NCBI GenBank assembly: GCA_024998815.1 | Contig: JACEUQ010000001.1 | Location: forward strand, 868,001 to 932,000 | Length of the DNA: 64,000 nt | Reading direction: 5' to 3' | DNA from: Opitutus sp. | GTDB lineage: Bacteria; Verrucomicrobiota; Verrucomicrobiia; Opitutales; Opitutaceae | Shown: one piece after another, positions 9,263-17,930 of the stretch | Layout: the number at the start of each line of letters is the position of its first letter | Numbering within the stretch: position 1 is the stretch's first letter | Program-made: the position numbers and the translations under genes | Notes under the pieces: generated by a model | What the model saw: the letters and a program-made list of their open reading frames with translations, nothing else | Told to the model about the DNA's origin: nothing | The model's database searches: none

Positions 9263-10603
9263 ATGACGTGGAAATTCTGGAAGTGGTCCGGCGCTGCCCT
9301 GATTTTGTGTGGACTGGTTCTGGGTGTGGTGGCCGGCATCATCGTCAATCAACGCGTGGTTACACCCGAGGGTTTGGCGCGCTTGTCGTGGTGGCTTACA
9401 AACGCGGTCCAGCCCCTGGGGAAGCTGTTTATTAGGATCATTTTCATGATCGTGATCCCGCTGATTTTTTCCGCGATCGTGCTCGGTGTGGCCGAGATGG
9501 GCGATGTGCGAAAACTAGGGCGCGTCGGCCTGAAATCGCTCGGATTTACGTTGCTGCTCACCAGCACGGGCGTGCTGGTCGCCTTGGGAGTAGTTAATGT
9601 GTTCGCGCCGGGGCACCACATGACCGAGGCGACGCGCGATACGCTCCGGGCGCGTTATCTCGGCGCCGCCGCCGAGAAGGTCGCGCAGGGGGTCAAGGAG
9701 ACCCCGCTGGCAGACACGCTACTGGGATTGATACCGCAAAATCCACTGGCTGAAGCCGTCAATGCCTTCACGCCCAACTACACGGGAGGTGGCTTGATCG
9801 CGGTCATGGTCTTCAGCCTGTTTTTCGGAGTGGCGCTGGCCATGTTGCCGCAGGAGAAAAGCGCGCCCCTCACCGCTGTGTTGAAGGGGGTTTTTGAGGT
9901 CTGCATGGTCATTATCAGTTTTGCCATGAAATTGGCGCCGCTGGGCGTGGCTTGCTTAGGTTTCGCCCTCACCGCACAAATCGGCGCCGATGTTTTGCGC
10001 AGCCTCGGGTTTTATACCGCCGTGGTGATCCTCGGTCTCGGCATCCAGCAATGCGTAACCTACCCGCTAGTCCTGAAGTTTATTGGAGGTGTGTCTCCGC
10101 TTGCGTTTTTTAAAAGCATCAAAGAAGTCCTGCTCACGGCGTTCAGCACCTCGTCGAGTAACGCCACGTTGCCGGTCTCATTGCGGGTGGCGGAGACCAA
10201 CCTAAAACTCCCGGCGCGGATCAGTCGATTTGTGCTCACGGTGGGCGCGAGCGCCAACCAGAACGGCACCGCGCTATACGAAGGGGTGACCGTGTTGTTT
10301 CTCGCGCAGGTCTTCGGCGTGGATCTGTCGTTGGGGCAGCAGGGGGTGGTAGCGTTGATGTGCATCATGGCCGGACTCGGTACGGCGGGCGTTCCAGGCG
10401 GTTCACTGCCGCTGGTGGTGGGGGTATTGGTGACCATTGGTGTGCCGGGCGAGAGCATTGCGATCATCCTCGGTATCGACCGGTTGCTCGATATGTGCCG
10501 AACGACACTCAACGTGACCGGCGATCTCGTTATCGCGGTGCTGGTATCCAAGAGCGAGGCGGACGCAAGCGACGGGGAGCGGGCGGCACCTTCGTTGACC
10601 TGA
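9263..10603 (+). CDS. Dicarboxylate/amino acid:cation symporter (DAACS/SDF family)
   Basis: The 446-residue inner-membrane protein has several hydrophobic segments, the serine-rich re-entrant loop STSSSNATLPV (residues 295-305) and NQNGTA at 332-337. It ends with VPGGSLPLVVGVL and GIDRLLDMCRTTLNVTGD, the substrate and cation sites of GltP/DctA-type transporters. The usual NMDGTA motif is changed to NQNGTA, which may alter cation or substrate choice. Glutamate, aspartate, succinate or fumarate are typical substrates. The 227 bases before it contain an imperfect tRNA-like fold that I reject as a tRNA. Confidence 0.9.
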   Translation: MTWKFWKWSGAALILCGLVLGVVAGIIVNQRVVTPEGLARLSWWLTNAVQPLGKLFIRIIFMIVIPLIFSAIVLGVAEMGDVRKLGRVGLKSLGFTLLLTSTGVLVALGVVNVFAPGHHMTEATRDTLRARYLGAAAEKVAQGVKETPLADTLLGLIPQNPLAEAVNAFTPNYTGGGLIAVMVFSLFFGVALAMLPQEKSAPLTAVLKGVFEVCMVIISFAMKLAPLGVACLGFALTAQIGADVLRSLGFYTAVVILGLGIQQCVTYPLVLKFIGGVSPLAFFKSIKEVLLTAFSTSSSNATLPVSLRVAETNLKLPARISRFVLTVGASANQNGTALYEGVTVLFLAQVFGVDLSLGQQGVVALMCIMAGLGTAGVPGGSLPLVVGVLVTIGVPGESIAIILGIDRLLDMCRTTLNVTGDLVIAVLVSKSEADASDGERAAPSLT

Positions 10604-10707
10604 AGTCGCGTCGGCCCGCGCGGAAAACGGGTGTAGCACTCTCGAGATAATGATTGGGTGTTTGCCCACTGACTTCCGGCCCCAAGAAGCGACTTCGTGA
10701 AGATCAT

Positions 10708-10964
10708 CTAAAAACACGAATTGGGATGCGCGTTCAACGCGGCGAGAGAGGCGGGCGAGTGATAGGTCGATTTTCTAGATGAGAGAACGGAGTTTCCGAG
10801 GTTTACCGCGCCATCGGCGGCGAGCAGTTCGGCGCGGAACGCGGGCGGCGTGGCCTGGCGACTGGCCAAAAACACCCCAAGGCTTAGGTAGTAAATGGCA
10901 CTGAAGGCGAAGCCTTTACACGATTTTTTCAAGGTCAGGCCGGCCGCGAAACTCACCTCCCCGC
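10708..10964 (-). pseudogene. 3' fragment of a gene split by IS630
   Basis: The open frame on the minus strand reads out of the IS630 end as SGEVSFAAGLTLKKS, continues with a hydrophobic GFAFSAIYYLSLGVFLAS, and stops at 10708. Joined across the IS to the other flank with one TA copy it extends upstream as QALYWHPKPSGEV, which suggests a single older gene. I do not recognise the family. The stretch 10604-10707 holds nothing clear. Confidence 0.35.
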
Positions 10965-10966
10965 TA

Positions 10967-12120
10967 GTGTAGTGGACGATAAATAACATTACTTATTATT
11001 GATCGATGAGCGGGCGCGCTGAACCTTGGCGAGGATGTCGGAGGCCTTGGCAGTCCAGATGAAGGGTTTGGGCGAGCGGTTATGATCGGCCAAGTAGGTT
11101 TCGATGGCAGCGAGCAGTTCGTCGAGGCTCCTGAAGATGCTGCGGCGGAGGCGATTGACGGTAAGATCACGGAAAAAGCGTTCGACCATGTTCAGCCAGG
11201 AAGCCGACGTTGGGGTAAAGTGGATCGTGAAACGAGGGTGCTTGGCCAGCCAGCGGCGGACCTTCTCGTGCTTGTGGGTGGCATAGTTGTCGACGATGAG
11301 GTGCAGGGGCTTGTCGGGCGGGGTGCTCGCGTCGATCAGGCGCAGGAACTTCAACCATTCCTGATGGCGGTGGCGTTTTTGGCAGGTACCGATGACCTTT
11401 CCGTCGGCCATATTGAGGGCGGCGAAGAGTGTTGTGGTGCCGTGACGCTTATAGTCGTGGGTTTGGGTTGCCACCTTGCCTTGTCGCAAAGGCAGGCCGG
11501 GTTGGCTGCGGTCCAGAGCTTGGATCTGGCTTTTTTCATCGCAGCACAAAACCAAGGCGTGCTCGGGGGCGTTGAGATAGAGCCCGACGATCTCCTCGAG
11601 CTTCTCCACAAAGCGCTTGTCCTTCGATAATTTGAAGCCCCGCACCAAGTGCGGTTTCACTCCGTGGTTGCGCCAGATCAAGCCTACGCTGCTGGCGGCC
11701 AGTCCGCTGACTGCCGCCATGCGCCGCGTGCTCCACTGTGTCGCCATGGGAGGTGTTTCCGCCAGTGTGCGCCGTATCAGTTCGGCCTTGTCCTCCGGCT
11801 TGATCTTGGCGCGACGACCTCGCCCGGCACGGTCCCGTAGCAGTCCCGGCAACCCCGACTCCAAATAACGCCCCCGCCAGCGCGCCACCTTCTGCCGACT
11901 CATTCCCAACTTATTGCCGATCCATTCGTTGCCGTTGCCTTCAGCGGCAAGCAGCACGATCCGGCACCGCTGGGCATGCTTCTGCGGTGTGCCGCCTCGT
12001 TTCGCCCATGCGCTCAATTCGGCCTTCTGCTCCTCCTTCAAATTAACTGGGGCTGCTTTTCTCATTCAGCTACAGACGCTCGGCCGTTAATTTAGTTACA
12101 CTATTTCTCGCACACTACAC
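10967..12120 (-). mobile_element. Intact IS630-family element
   Basis: The element is 1,154 bp with inverted ends of which 16 of the outer 19 bases match: GTGTAGTGGACGATAAATA on the left and GTGTAGTGTGCGAGAAATA on the right, read inward. It is bounded by the dinucleotide TA at 10965-10966 and 12121-12122, the standard IS630 duplication, inside CTAG. It contains one complete transposase and sits in a decayed host gene. Confidence 0.92.
10989..12065 (-). CDS. IS630 family transposase
   Basis: The 358-residue DDE transposase is complete. Residues 1-75 form the helix-turn-helix region (LGMSRQKVARWRGRYLESG). The catalytic triad is D176 (LCCDEKSQ), D259 (LIVDNYATH) and E295 (LNMVERFF). The 35-residue gap between the last two is typical of IS630/Tc1-mariner enzymes. 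It fills almost the whole element, so the copy is potentially active. Confidence 0.94.
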   Translation of the reverse strand: MRKAAPVNLKEEQKAELSAWAKRGGTPQKHAQRCRIVLLAAEGNGNEWIGNKLGMSRQKVARWRGRYLESGLPGLLRDRAGRGRRAKIKPEDKAELIRRTLAETPPMATQWSTRRMAAVSGLAASSVGLIWRNHGVKPHLVRGFKLSKDKRFVEKLEEIVGLYLNAPEHALVLCCDEKSQIQALDRSQPGLPLRQGKVATQTHDYKRHGTTTLFAALNMADGKVIGTCQKRHRHQEWLKFLRLIDASTPPDKPLHLIVDNYATHKHEKVRRWLAKHPRFTIHFTPTSASWLNMVERFFRDLTVNRLRRSIFRSLDELLAAIETYLADHNRSPKPFIWTAKASDILAKVQRARSSINNK

Positions 12121-12122
12121 TA

Positions 12123-12414
12123 GGTTTCGGATGCCAATACAGCGCTTGCTGGCCGGACATGCGAAACAACCTGGCTCAGGTCGCCCCGCCCGTCCTTGAA
12201 TTCGACGCCCGCCAGTGGCTTAGGCCCGTCGAAATCGTAGAGCAATTCCCATTCACCCTGAAATAGCAGGGCGTCGCTGGCCTCGTCCCTGGCCACGCCG
12301 AGGCGCTCGGGCAGGTAGGTGTCATAGTGCGAAGCCGCTCAGTTGAAGGAGACTGCGCCTAGGGTCGGAAGCGGGAGCAGTAAAAGCAGGGATTTTAGAT
12401 TACAATGAAAGGTG
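12123..12414 (-). pseudogene. 5' fragment of decayed exported-protein gene
   Basis: On the minus strand a hydrophobic leader-like stretch (NLKSLLLLLPLPTLGAVSF) runs into an in-frame TGA. The frame then continues as HYDTYLPERLGVARDEASD and FQGEWELLYDFDG up to the IS630 boundary. Signal-peptide shape, codon bias and the internal stop suggest a secreted protein already inactivated before or after the IS630 insertion. From 12415 to 12500 I see nothing else. Confidence 0.35.
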
Positions 12415-12601
12415 GACCGGAGAATTAGGGAAAGTGCATGCCAAACGGACTCCTGGAGCGCAGGCGGCTAATAGCCACGCACGGTGTAAAGGGGCGTTAC
12501 TGTGAGCGGCGGCGCGAACACCGTCTATTTCTGGCGGTTACAAAATCACCTGTCGTAAAAGCCGATGACCGGCCCCGCCAGGGGCCGATCATCAGGCCCG
12601 G

Positions 12602-13369
12602 TCAGCTTGCAGGTTCGTCGGCTAGGCGGTCTTTCATGCGGTAGGATTTGCCCTCGATGACGACGGTCTGGGCCCGGTGCAGTAGGCGGTCCAGGATCGC
12701 CGCGGTGATGCCAGCGTCGTTGTTAAAGATCCCTGCCCAGTGTTTGTAGGCCTTGTTGGTGGTGACGATCAGCGAGCCGCGTTCGTAGCGTTGGCTGACG
12801 ATCTGGAAGAGCAGGTCGGCCCCCGACTTGTCGAGCGGCAGGTAGCCGACCTCATCGAGCACGAGCACCGCAGGGGTCATGTAACGCTTCAACTCGGCTT
12901 GCAACCGGTGCAGGGACTGGGCGGTGACCAGGGCGTTGATCGCGTCCACCGCCGTCGTAAACAGCACCGTGTAACCCGCCTGGCAGGCCGCGTAGCCCAA
13001 CGCGCTCGCGAGATGTGTCTTCCCAAGCCCCACACCACCGCAAAACACCACGTTGGTGCGCTCCTTCACAAAACCCAGTTCGAAGAGGTGCCGCACCTGC
13101 GCTTCGTTCAACTCCTTGGGCCAGTCCCACTGGAACTGGTCGACGGTTTTCTTGACCGGGAAGCGCGCTGCCTGGATGCGCCGCTCCAGCGCCCGGATCT
13201 GGCGGTCCTGGGTCTCGGCCTGCACCAGTCGGCGTAAAAATTCGGCGTGCGAACAGCGCGCCTTGGCCGCCTCGGCGGTCAGTTCGCCGTGGTGACGCAA
13301 CAGGTAACCGAGTTTCAGATACTTAAGCTGGTCTTTTAATAAATCGGGTTTTTCGGGTTCTGTTTTCAT
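12602..13369 (-). CDS. istB: IS21 helper ATPase IstB
   Basis: This is a 255-residue AAA+ ATPase from the ATG at 13369, which overlaps the istA stop as ATGA; a longer reading to 13399 is less likely. Walker A is GGVGLGKT (residues 111-118) and Walker B is AVLVLDEVGYLPLD. IstB oligomerises on target DNA and activates IstA. The near-identical partial copy at the window end differs by about nine visible substitutions. Confidence 0.95.
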   Translation of the reverse strand: MKTEPEKPDLLKDQLKYLKLGYLLRHHGELTAEAAKARCSHAEFLRRLVQAETQDRQIRALERRIQAARFPVKKTVDQFQWDWPKELNEAQVRHLFELGFVKERTNVVFCGGVGLGKTHLASALGYAACQAGYTVLFTTAVDAINALVTAQSLHRLQAELKRYMTPAVLVLDEVGYLPLDKSGADLLFQIVSQRYERGSLIVTTNKAYKHWAGIFNNDAGITAAILDRLLHRAQTVVIEGKSYRMKDRLADEPAS

Positions 13370-14832
13370 AGAGTGTAGGGGCTTAAATCCGGGGGACACA
13401 GTTCGAGTTCCAACGCGGCCAACGCGTCGGCGCGGGTGAGGTGGATCGGCCCGGCTTGCGGCAAGGCCCGCGCGCGTTGTTCGAGCAAGTTGAGGATGTA
13501 ATCGCTGGAGTAGGCGCCGAGTTCATGGGCGCTTTCGATCGCCCGGCCGACTGCCTCCGTTCCATACAGGGCCACCAAACCCACGATAGTCGCCAGGTGG
13601 TGTCCCGCGTTGAGCCGGCGCTCCTCCAGCCCCCGTTGGTAGGCGGGTGCCGCCGGGCTCAGTTCCAAAAACCGTAGCCGCAGGCGCTGCCGCGCTCCCT
13701 GCCGTTTGCGCTCTTCGAGTTCGCGCACGTGCTCGGGGTTTTCCACATCGGCGCGGCGGGCAAAACTGCGGGCGTGCTCGGCCACCAGGGTGCGGTCCGC
13801 ATAAAACCTCACCTGCGCCCCCTCGATCTGCGCGGTGAGTAGCGCCCCGGCAAACTTCGTGGGCACCGAGTAGCGGTTCGTTTCGATACTCACCCGGCAC
13901 CGCCGCGACGCCCGCACGCTTAAGGTGCGCACCGCCGGACTGGCCACCGGGTTAAGCGGCAGGAGCGCAGCGCGCTCCTCGGGCAGCCGGTCCACCGGCC
14001 GGCCCTGGGTTTCAGCGTGAACGCGCACGTTGGCCACCGTTTCCAGCCACAAGCTGGCGGCCGGCCCCAGCTCGGTAAACCCGTTCATCTGCCGCCCGCC
14101 AAGGAAGCTTTTTTTCACGTAACCCACCGCGTTTTCCACCATGCCCTTGGACTGCGGATGCCCCGGCCCGCACGCTTTTATCGTAAACCCGTAGTGCCGG
14201 GCAAAGTCCAGGTACTGGGCGTTGTACACCGGGTCGGTCCCGGGCACATGCGAGAGGACGGCCGTCTTGCAGTTGTCCACCATCACCTCGCGCGGCACCC
14301 CGCCGAGTTTTTCAAAGGCGCGCCGGTGACAGCCCAGCCACCACTCCTGGCCCTGCCCGAGGGTAAATTCCACATGCAGGAACCGGCTGTACCCCAAAAC
14401 CATGACGAAAAAACTTAAAGCCCGCCGGGTGCCGTCCACCTCCACCGCGCCAAAACTGCCCCAGTCCACCTGCGCGGTCTGGCCGGGGGCAAACTTGAGG
14501 GTAAGAAACGCCTCCAGGTTCCTCGGCCGCACCCGCCGCACGTAGTCTTTCAAAATTGAATACCCGCCCGTGTACCCCCGCTCGCGCACCTTTTGCCAGA
14601 GCTGCATGGCGGTGAACGGATGGGCCTCCAGCCACCGCGCGATCGCCGGCTTGTGCACGTCGAGCTTGCTTGGCCTAGGCACCTGCGCGGCCTGGCTGCG
14701 CGCGTACTTTTCCTGCGCCTGCCAGCGCCTCACCGTCTGCACGTGCAACTGGAGCGAGCGGGTGATTTGCGGCGCACTGTGACCGGCAGCCTCCGCCTGT
14801 TTTATCCGGCAATACAGTTCGTAATTGATCAC
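13366..14832 (-). CDS. istA: IS21 transposase IstA
   Basis: The 488-residue transposase starts at a GTG that overlaps the upstream stop as GTGA. It has an N-terminal helix-turn-helix (SAPQITRSLQLHVQTVRRW) and an rve-type integrase core with D (QVDWGSFGAVEVDG), D (EVMVDNCKTAVL) and E (SKGMVENAVGYVKKSF), then a basic C-terminal region. The length and partner gene are standard for IS21. Confidence 0.95.
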   Translation of the reverse strand: MINYELYCRIKQAEAAGHSAPQITRSLQLHVQTVRRWQAQEKYARSQAAQVPRPSKLDVHKPAIARWLEAHPFTAMQLWQKVRERGYTGGYSILKDYVRRVRPRNLEAFLTLKFAPGQTAQVDWGSFGAVEVDGTRRALSFFVMVLGYSRFLHVEFTLGQGQEWWLGCHRRAFEKLGGVPREVMVDNCKTAVLSHVPGTDPVYNAQYLDFARHYGFTIKACGPGHPQSKGMVENAVGYVKKSFLGGRQMNGFTELGPAASLWLETVANVRVHAETQGRPVDRLPEERAALLPLNPVASPAVRTLSVRASRRCRVSIETNRYSVPTKFAGALLTAQIEGAQVRFYADRTLVAEHARSFARRADVENPEHVRELEERKRQGARQRLRLRFLELSPAAPAYQRGLEERRLNAGHHLATIVGLVALYGTEAVGRAIESAHELGAYSSDYILNLLEQRARALPQAGPIHLTRADALAALELELCPPDLSPYTL

Positions 14833-15188
14833 GCCCCCACCTCCCGGCTCGGCGACGGCGTTACCGCCAGCGTGTGCGATGGCCTGCCCCGGTCCAAGGA
14901 AAGCACCTGGTAAAGTGGCGCGGCGTAGGCGATCACCCCGGCCTCGATTAACTGCCGACGCGCCTCGACCAGGCCGTCCTCGCTGAGCGTGAGCAGCCGG
15001 GCCAGGGTGCGCGTGGCGTAGTAACTCAGCCCGTCGGCGTCACCCACGGTTACCAGGACCAGATAAAGTCCCCAGGCGGGGGCACTGGCCCGCCCCAGGT
15101 AATTGCCCCGCACCAGCCGGTGGTCCAGCCAGCTAAACTGGGCCGGCGTGCGCCGGAGTTGTTCGCGATCGATCGGTTGTTTTTGCAT
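14829..15188 (-). CDS. Small winged-helix-like protein carried by IS21
   Basis: The 119-residue protein (MQKQPIDREQLRRTP) overlaps both neighbours, so it is translated with the IS21 operon. The centre (TRTLARLLTLSEDGLVEARRQLIEAGVIAY) has the pattern of a winged-helix domain of the replication-initiator or GntR kind, with a recognition helix followed by the L-I-E-A-G wing start. I do not know a named family. It may bind the element ends or control the operon. It is absent from canonical two-gene IS21 elements. Confidence 0.7.
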   Translation of the reverse strand: MQKQPIDREQLRRTPAQFSWLDHRLVRGNYLGRASAPAWGLYLVLVTVGDADGLSYYATRTLARLLTLSEDGLVEARRQLIEAGVIAYAAPLYQVLSLDRGRPSHTLAVTPSPSREVGA

Positions 15189-15690
15189 AATCGGGCGGCT
15201 GGACGTCGATGCCCAGGATCACCCGCCCCCGGGATTGCAGGTGTCGCAGCATGGGTTCGAGGTCCTCTTGTAACGTCACTCCGGCGAACTGCGCGATAAG
15301 CCCCACGAGCACAGGGTTTTGCGACTCCCATCTGTCTTGTAACGGCACGCAGGGATTCGGTAACGCCACCTCGGCGACCGGCTCGGCTTTAGGCTGGTGC
15401 ACAACGGATTGCGTAGTTGGGATGTCTTGTAACGCCACCCGCCGTCGCGGCCCCCTCCGCCTTGAGTACCCCGGATTGGCCTTCCGCCACTCCTGCACCC
15501 GTTGGACATTTTCTGGGCCTTTCCAGTGGTCGAGGTTCTCCGGCTTCGCCAACCATTTGGCCTGACTGGCCGCCCGGCTCGCCCGTCGGCATCCCGGCTT
15601 CCCGCAGTAGCGCTGACGCTCGCGGTTATGCGCGTCGGGCAGAAAGAAATCGGCACAGTGCAAACACTTGCGTGAACCGGTTGGATGCAT
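15133..15690 (-). CDS. Zinc-ribbon protein carried by IS21
   Basis: The 185-residue protein (MHPTGSRKCLHCADFF) has a CxxC knuckle at residues 9-12 and a second pair in RYCGKPGCRRASRAAS. A basic aromatic segment (WLAKPENLDHWKGPENVQRV) follows, then a variable tail. The cysteine spacing suggests a zinc ribbon that binds DNA. It is the first gene of the IS21 operon and overlaps the next by 56 bases, so coupling is likely. I recognise no assigned function. Confidence 0.7.
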   Translation of the reverse strand: MHPTGSRKCLHCADFFLPDAHNRERQRYCGKPGCRRASRAASQAKWLAKPENLDHWKGPENVQRVQEWRKANPGYSRRRGPRRRVALQDIPTTQSVVHQPKAEPVAEVALPNPCVPLQDRWESQNPVLVGLIAQFAGVTLQEDLEPMLRHLQSRGRVILGIDVQPPDYAKTTDRSRTTPAHAGPV

Positions 15691-15882
15691 CGCTGTGCAT
15701 CCGCCAAGCGTCCCGCCGGTTCAATCTCCACCCATTCGCACCCCTCATATCCCCAGCCGGACAGGGAAGAAAACCCACCCACGGAAGAAGAGTATTACTC
15801 TTTTTAAGGGGAAGAAGATCCACCGAAGAAGAAGTGCATTCCTAACCGCCAGAAATAGACGCTTTCCCGCTCGCCGCTCACA

Positions 15883-15922
15883 GTCGGCCATGTGAAGGTT
15901 GCCACGTCAACTGGCAACCTAG
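15883..15922 (-). promoter_or_regulatory. Remnant of a second integrase start region (inverted repeat)
   Basis: A minus-strand ATG (15889-15891) followed by only two more codons (M-A-D) is cut off by the IS21 end. Four bases upstream of the ATG lies the inverted repeat AGGTTGCC-N9-GGCAACCT (15896-15920) and then CTAG. The same arrangement, with 4-base spacing and nearly the same bases, stands in front of the island integrase at 46870-46905. It is therefore the leftover integrase-proximal end of a related element, split from its att site by IS1182. Confidence 0.65.
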
Positions 15923-17584
15923 GAGCCTGTCGGACTTGGAAAAATAAACGCATTAAATATTTGTATTATATTGACTACCAATTAAAAGCGTAACTAAGTA
16001 GTTCCATGGCAACCAAGTTCGTTATAATTGATCGGCGCACTCCGTTACTGCTGCCGCCCGACCTGCGGGATTGGGTGAAGCCGGATCACTTGGTGCATTT
16101 TATCATCGATGCGGTTGACTTGATCGACGTCAGTTCGGTGTCCGTAAATCAGCGTGGGAGCGGCAGTGCGCAATACCCGCCGTCGATGCTCCTGAGTTTA
16201 CTGACTTACAGTTACGCGACGGGAGTTTTTTCCAGCCGCCAAATTGAGCGCACGACCTATGAAAACGTGGCAGTGCGCCTGCTCTGTGCCGACACGCACC
16301 CCGACCACGATACGATTTGCACGTTCCGCCGGGAGAACCGGGAATTGGTGCAAAAAGCTTTTGCTCAATTACTTCAGATGTCTGCGGCGTGCGGAGTGTT
16401 AAAGATCGGCAACGTCACGGTGGCCGTCGATGGCACCAAAATACTTGCCAACGCCAGCAAGCACTCGGCGGTGAGTTATGCCCATGCGGTTAAGACGATG
16501 GAAGTCCTTGATCTGGAAATCGCTGAACTGTTGCGCAAAGCCGACGCTGCGGACGCGATCCCGCTGCAAGACGGGTTGACGATCCCCGCAGAGATCCAGC
16601 GGCGCGAGGAGCGCAAGGCGACGTTGGCCAAGGCCAAGGCGGAAATCGAGGCCCGGGCGCATCTGCGGTTTCAGGCGGAACAAGCTGAGTATGAAGCTAA
16701 AATGGCAAAACGCTCCGCGTCCGAAGCCGACACGGGTAAAAAACCGCGTGGCCCAGTTCCCGTTCAGCCCGACCCCACTCCGGGCACGAAAGACCAGGTC
16801 AACCTGACCGATGAAGTCAGCCGGATTATGAAAACGGGCAACGGCTTCCAGCAGTGTTATAATGCACAAGCCGGGGCCGACACCGACTCGCGCCTGATCG
16901 TCGGTGCGCGGGTCTGTAATGCGCCCAATGATAAACAGCAGCTTGAGCCAAACCTGGCGGCCATCGCGCAACATATTGAGGTGGCGAACGTACTGATTGA
17001 CAGTGGTTTTGTGAGTGAAGCGGCGGTGACAAAGGCCGAGTCCGCACCGGACGCAACCACAACGGGCGTAACTGTATATGCAGCGATGAAACGGGAGCCG
17101 CATGGCCGCACGATCGCCCAACTCGAACAGCACGAAGACCCGCCGCAACCGGGCCCCGAGGCGAGCTTCGCCGAACGCATGATCCACCGCACCGCTACGG
17201 CCGCCGGACGAGCGTTATATAAACTACGGCAAGAAACCATTGAACCGATTTTTGGTATTATAAAAGAGGCGCTCGGCTTCCGACGTTTTTTAATGCGCGG
17301 ACTGGAAAAAGTATCCCTCGAATGGGAGCTGGTGTGCCTGGCCTACAACTTTAAGCGTCTTCATCGCCTCAACGCCAAACTGCGGCCGGCCTAACCTCGC
17401 CAACGCAGGAAAACCAACCCTCAAACACCAAAAAAATCCGGACGCGCCATTGATTAACCGCCCTAATCCAACGGGCCACAGCCCGAAGGAGTATTTTAGG
17501 CCCCAAAATCTATCCGCCACACTCAAAGTTGGCGCGCGGGCCGGGGACTTGGCCCGAACCCGCTTTTTTCAGTCCGACGGGCTG
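15923..17584 (+). mobile_element. IS1182-family element
   Basis: The element is 1,662 bp. Ends read inward are GAGCCTGTCGGACTTGG and CAGCCCGTCGGACTGAA, matching at 12 of the outer 14 bases. A 4-bp palindromic target duplication CTAG stands at 15919-15922 and 17585-17588, as usual for IS1182. It holds one complete transposase and about 190 non-coding bases at its right end. Confidence 0.9.
16006..17394 (+). CDS. IS1182 family transposase
   Basis: The 462-residue transposase has an N-terminal DUF772-type domain (LPPDLRDWVKPDHLVHF, then HPDHDTICTFRREN) and a DDE core. The core shows NVTVAVDGTKILANASKH, later VLIDSGFVSEAA, and near the end QETIEPIFGIIKEALGFRRF for the glutamate block. A charged insertion (about residues 180-260) separates the first two parts, as in the family. 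It looks intact. Confidence 0.93.
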   Translation: MATKFVIIDRRTPLLLPPDLRDWVKPDHLVHFIIDAVDLIDVSSVSVNQRGSGSAQYPPSMLLSLLTYSYATGVFSSRQIERTTYENVAVRLLCADTHPDHDTICTFRRENRELVQKAFAQLLQMSAACGVLKIGNVTVAVDGTKILANASKHSAVSYAHAVKTMEVLDLEIAELLRKADAADAIPLQDGLTIPAEIQRREERKATLAKAKAEIEARAHLRFQAEQAEYEAKMAKRSASEADTGKKPRGPVPVQPDPTPGTKDQVNLTDEVSRIMKTGNGFQQCYNAQAGADTDSRLIVGARVCNAPNDKQQLEPNLAAIAQHIEVANVLIDSGFVSEAAVTKAESAPDATTTGVTVYAAMKREPHGRTIAQLEQHEDPPQPGPEASFAERMIHRTATAAGRALYKLRQETIEPIFGIIKEALGFRRFLMRGLEKVSLEWELVCLAYNFKRLHRLNAKLRPA

Positions 17585-17619
17585 CTAGGCAGCGGATTTT
17601 CCTCTTGAGAGGAGAATTT

Positions 17620-17644
17620 TGGCGGAGAGGGAGGGATTCGAACC
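17620..17644. repeat. att site (distal): copy of tRNA-Ser 3' end
   Basis: These 25 bases are identical to 46946-46970, the last 25 bases of tRNA-Ser(TGA) including the CCA. They mark the far boundary of the integrated element, 29,326 bp from the tRNA copy. The flanking bases diverge at once on the element side. Confidence 0.92.
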
Positions 17645-17930
17645 GCCCTTGGGCAAACAACCGAAAGCCTTCGTTTAGTGTGCTTTATGTTGGTAGTTAA
17701 TATTTTGAGAAAGGAAAGAAACTAACCCTAACTGCGCCTAAGTGAAGCCAGAAACACCTTTGCTGGCAAATCGCTGACAAATAATTTGGGACTGAATGAG
17801 GGAGGGCTCAGATCCCGCGACGGAGATCAGCGGGCAATACACGGTGGCCCTCCGCTTTGGCACTTCCACTTTCGAATACGGAAGGCCCGACACCGTTTCA
17901 CTCCTCGCCGTGCTTTTCGTGCTCACAAAA
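17645..17930. other. Non-coding element end
   Basis: Between the distal att site and the Sel1 gene I see no convincing gene. The stretch probably holds the outer recombination sites of the element, but none can be delimited by eye. Confidence 0.4.

Larger units (their letters stand above)
12501..15882 (-). mobile_element. IS21-family element with two extra genes
   Basis: The element is 3,382 bp with TG...CA ends. The left end (from TGTGAGCGGCGGCGCG) and the right end read inward (TGTGAGCGGCGAGCGGG) share a block CGTCTATTTCTGGCGGTTA about 25 bases in, the multiple end repeats expected of IS21. Four minus-strand genes overlap head to tail: zinc-ribbon protein, winged-helix-like protein, istA, istB. 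No target duplication is visible, so a deletion probably accompanied or followed insertion. A second copy starts at 63214. Confidence 0.9.

Noticed and set aside
16399-17187. 262-residue minus-strand ORF in IS1182
   Set aside because: Shadow of the transposase gene on the other strand.
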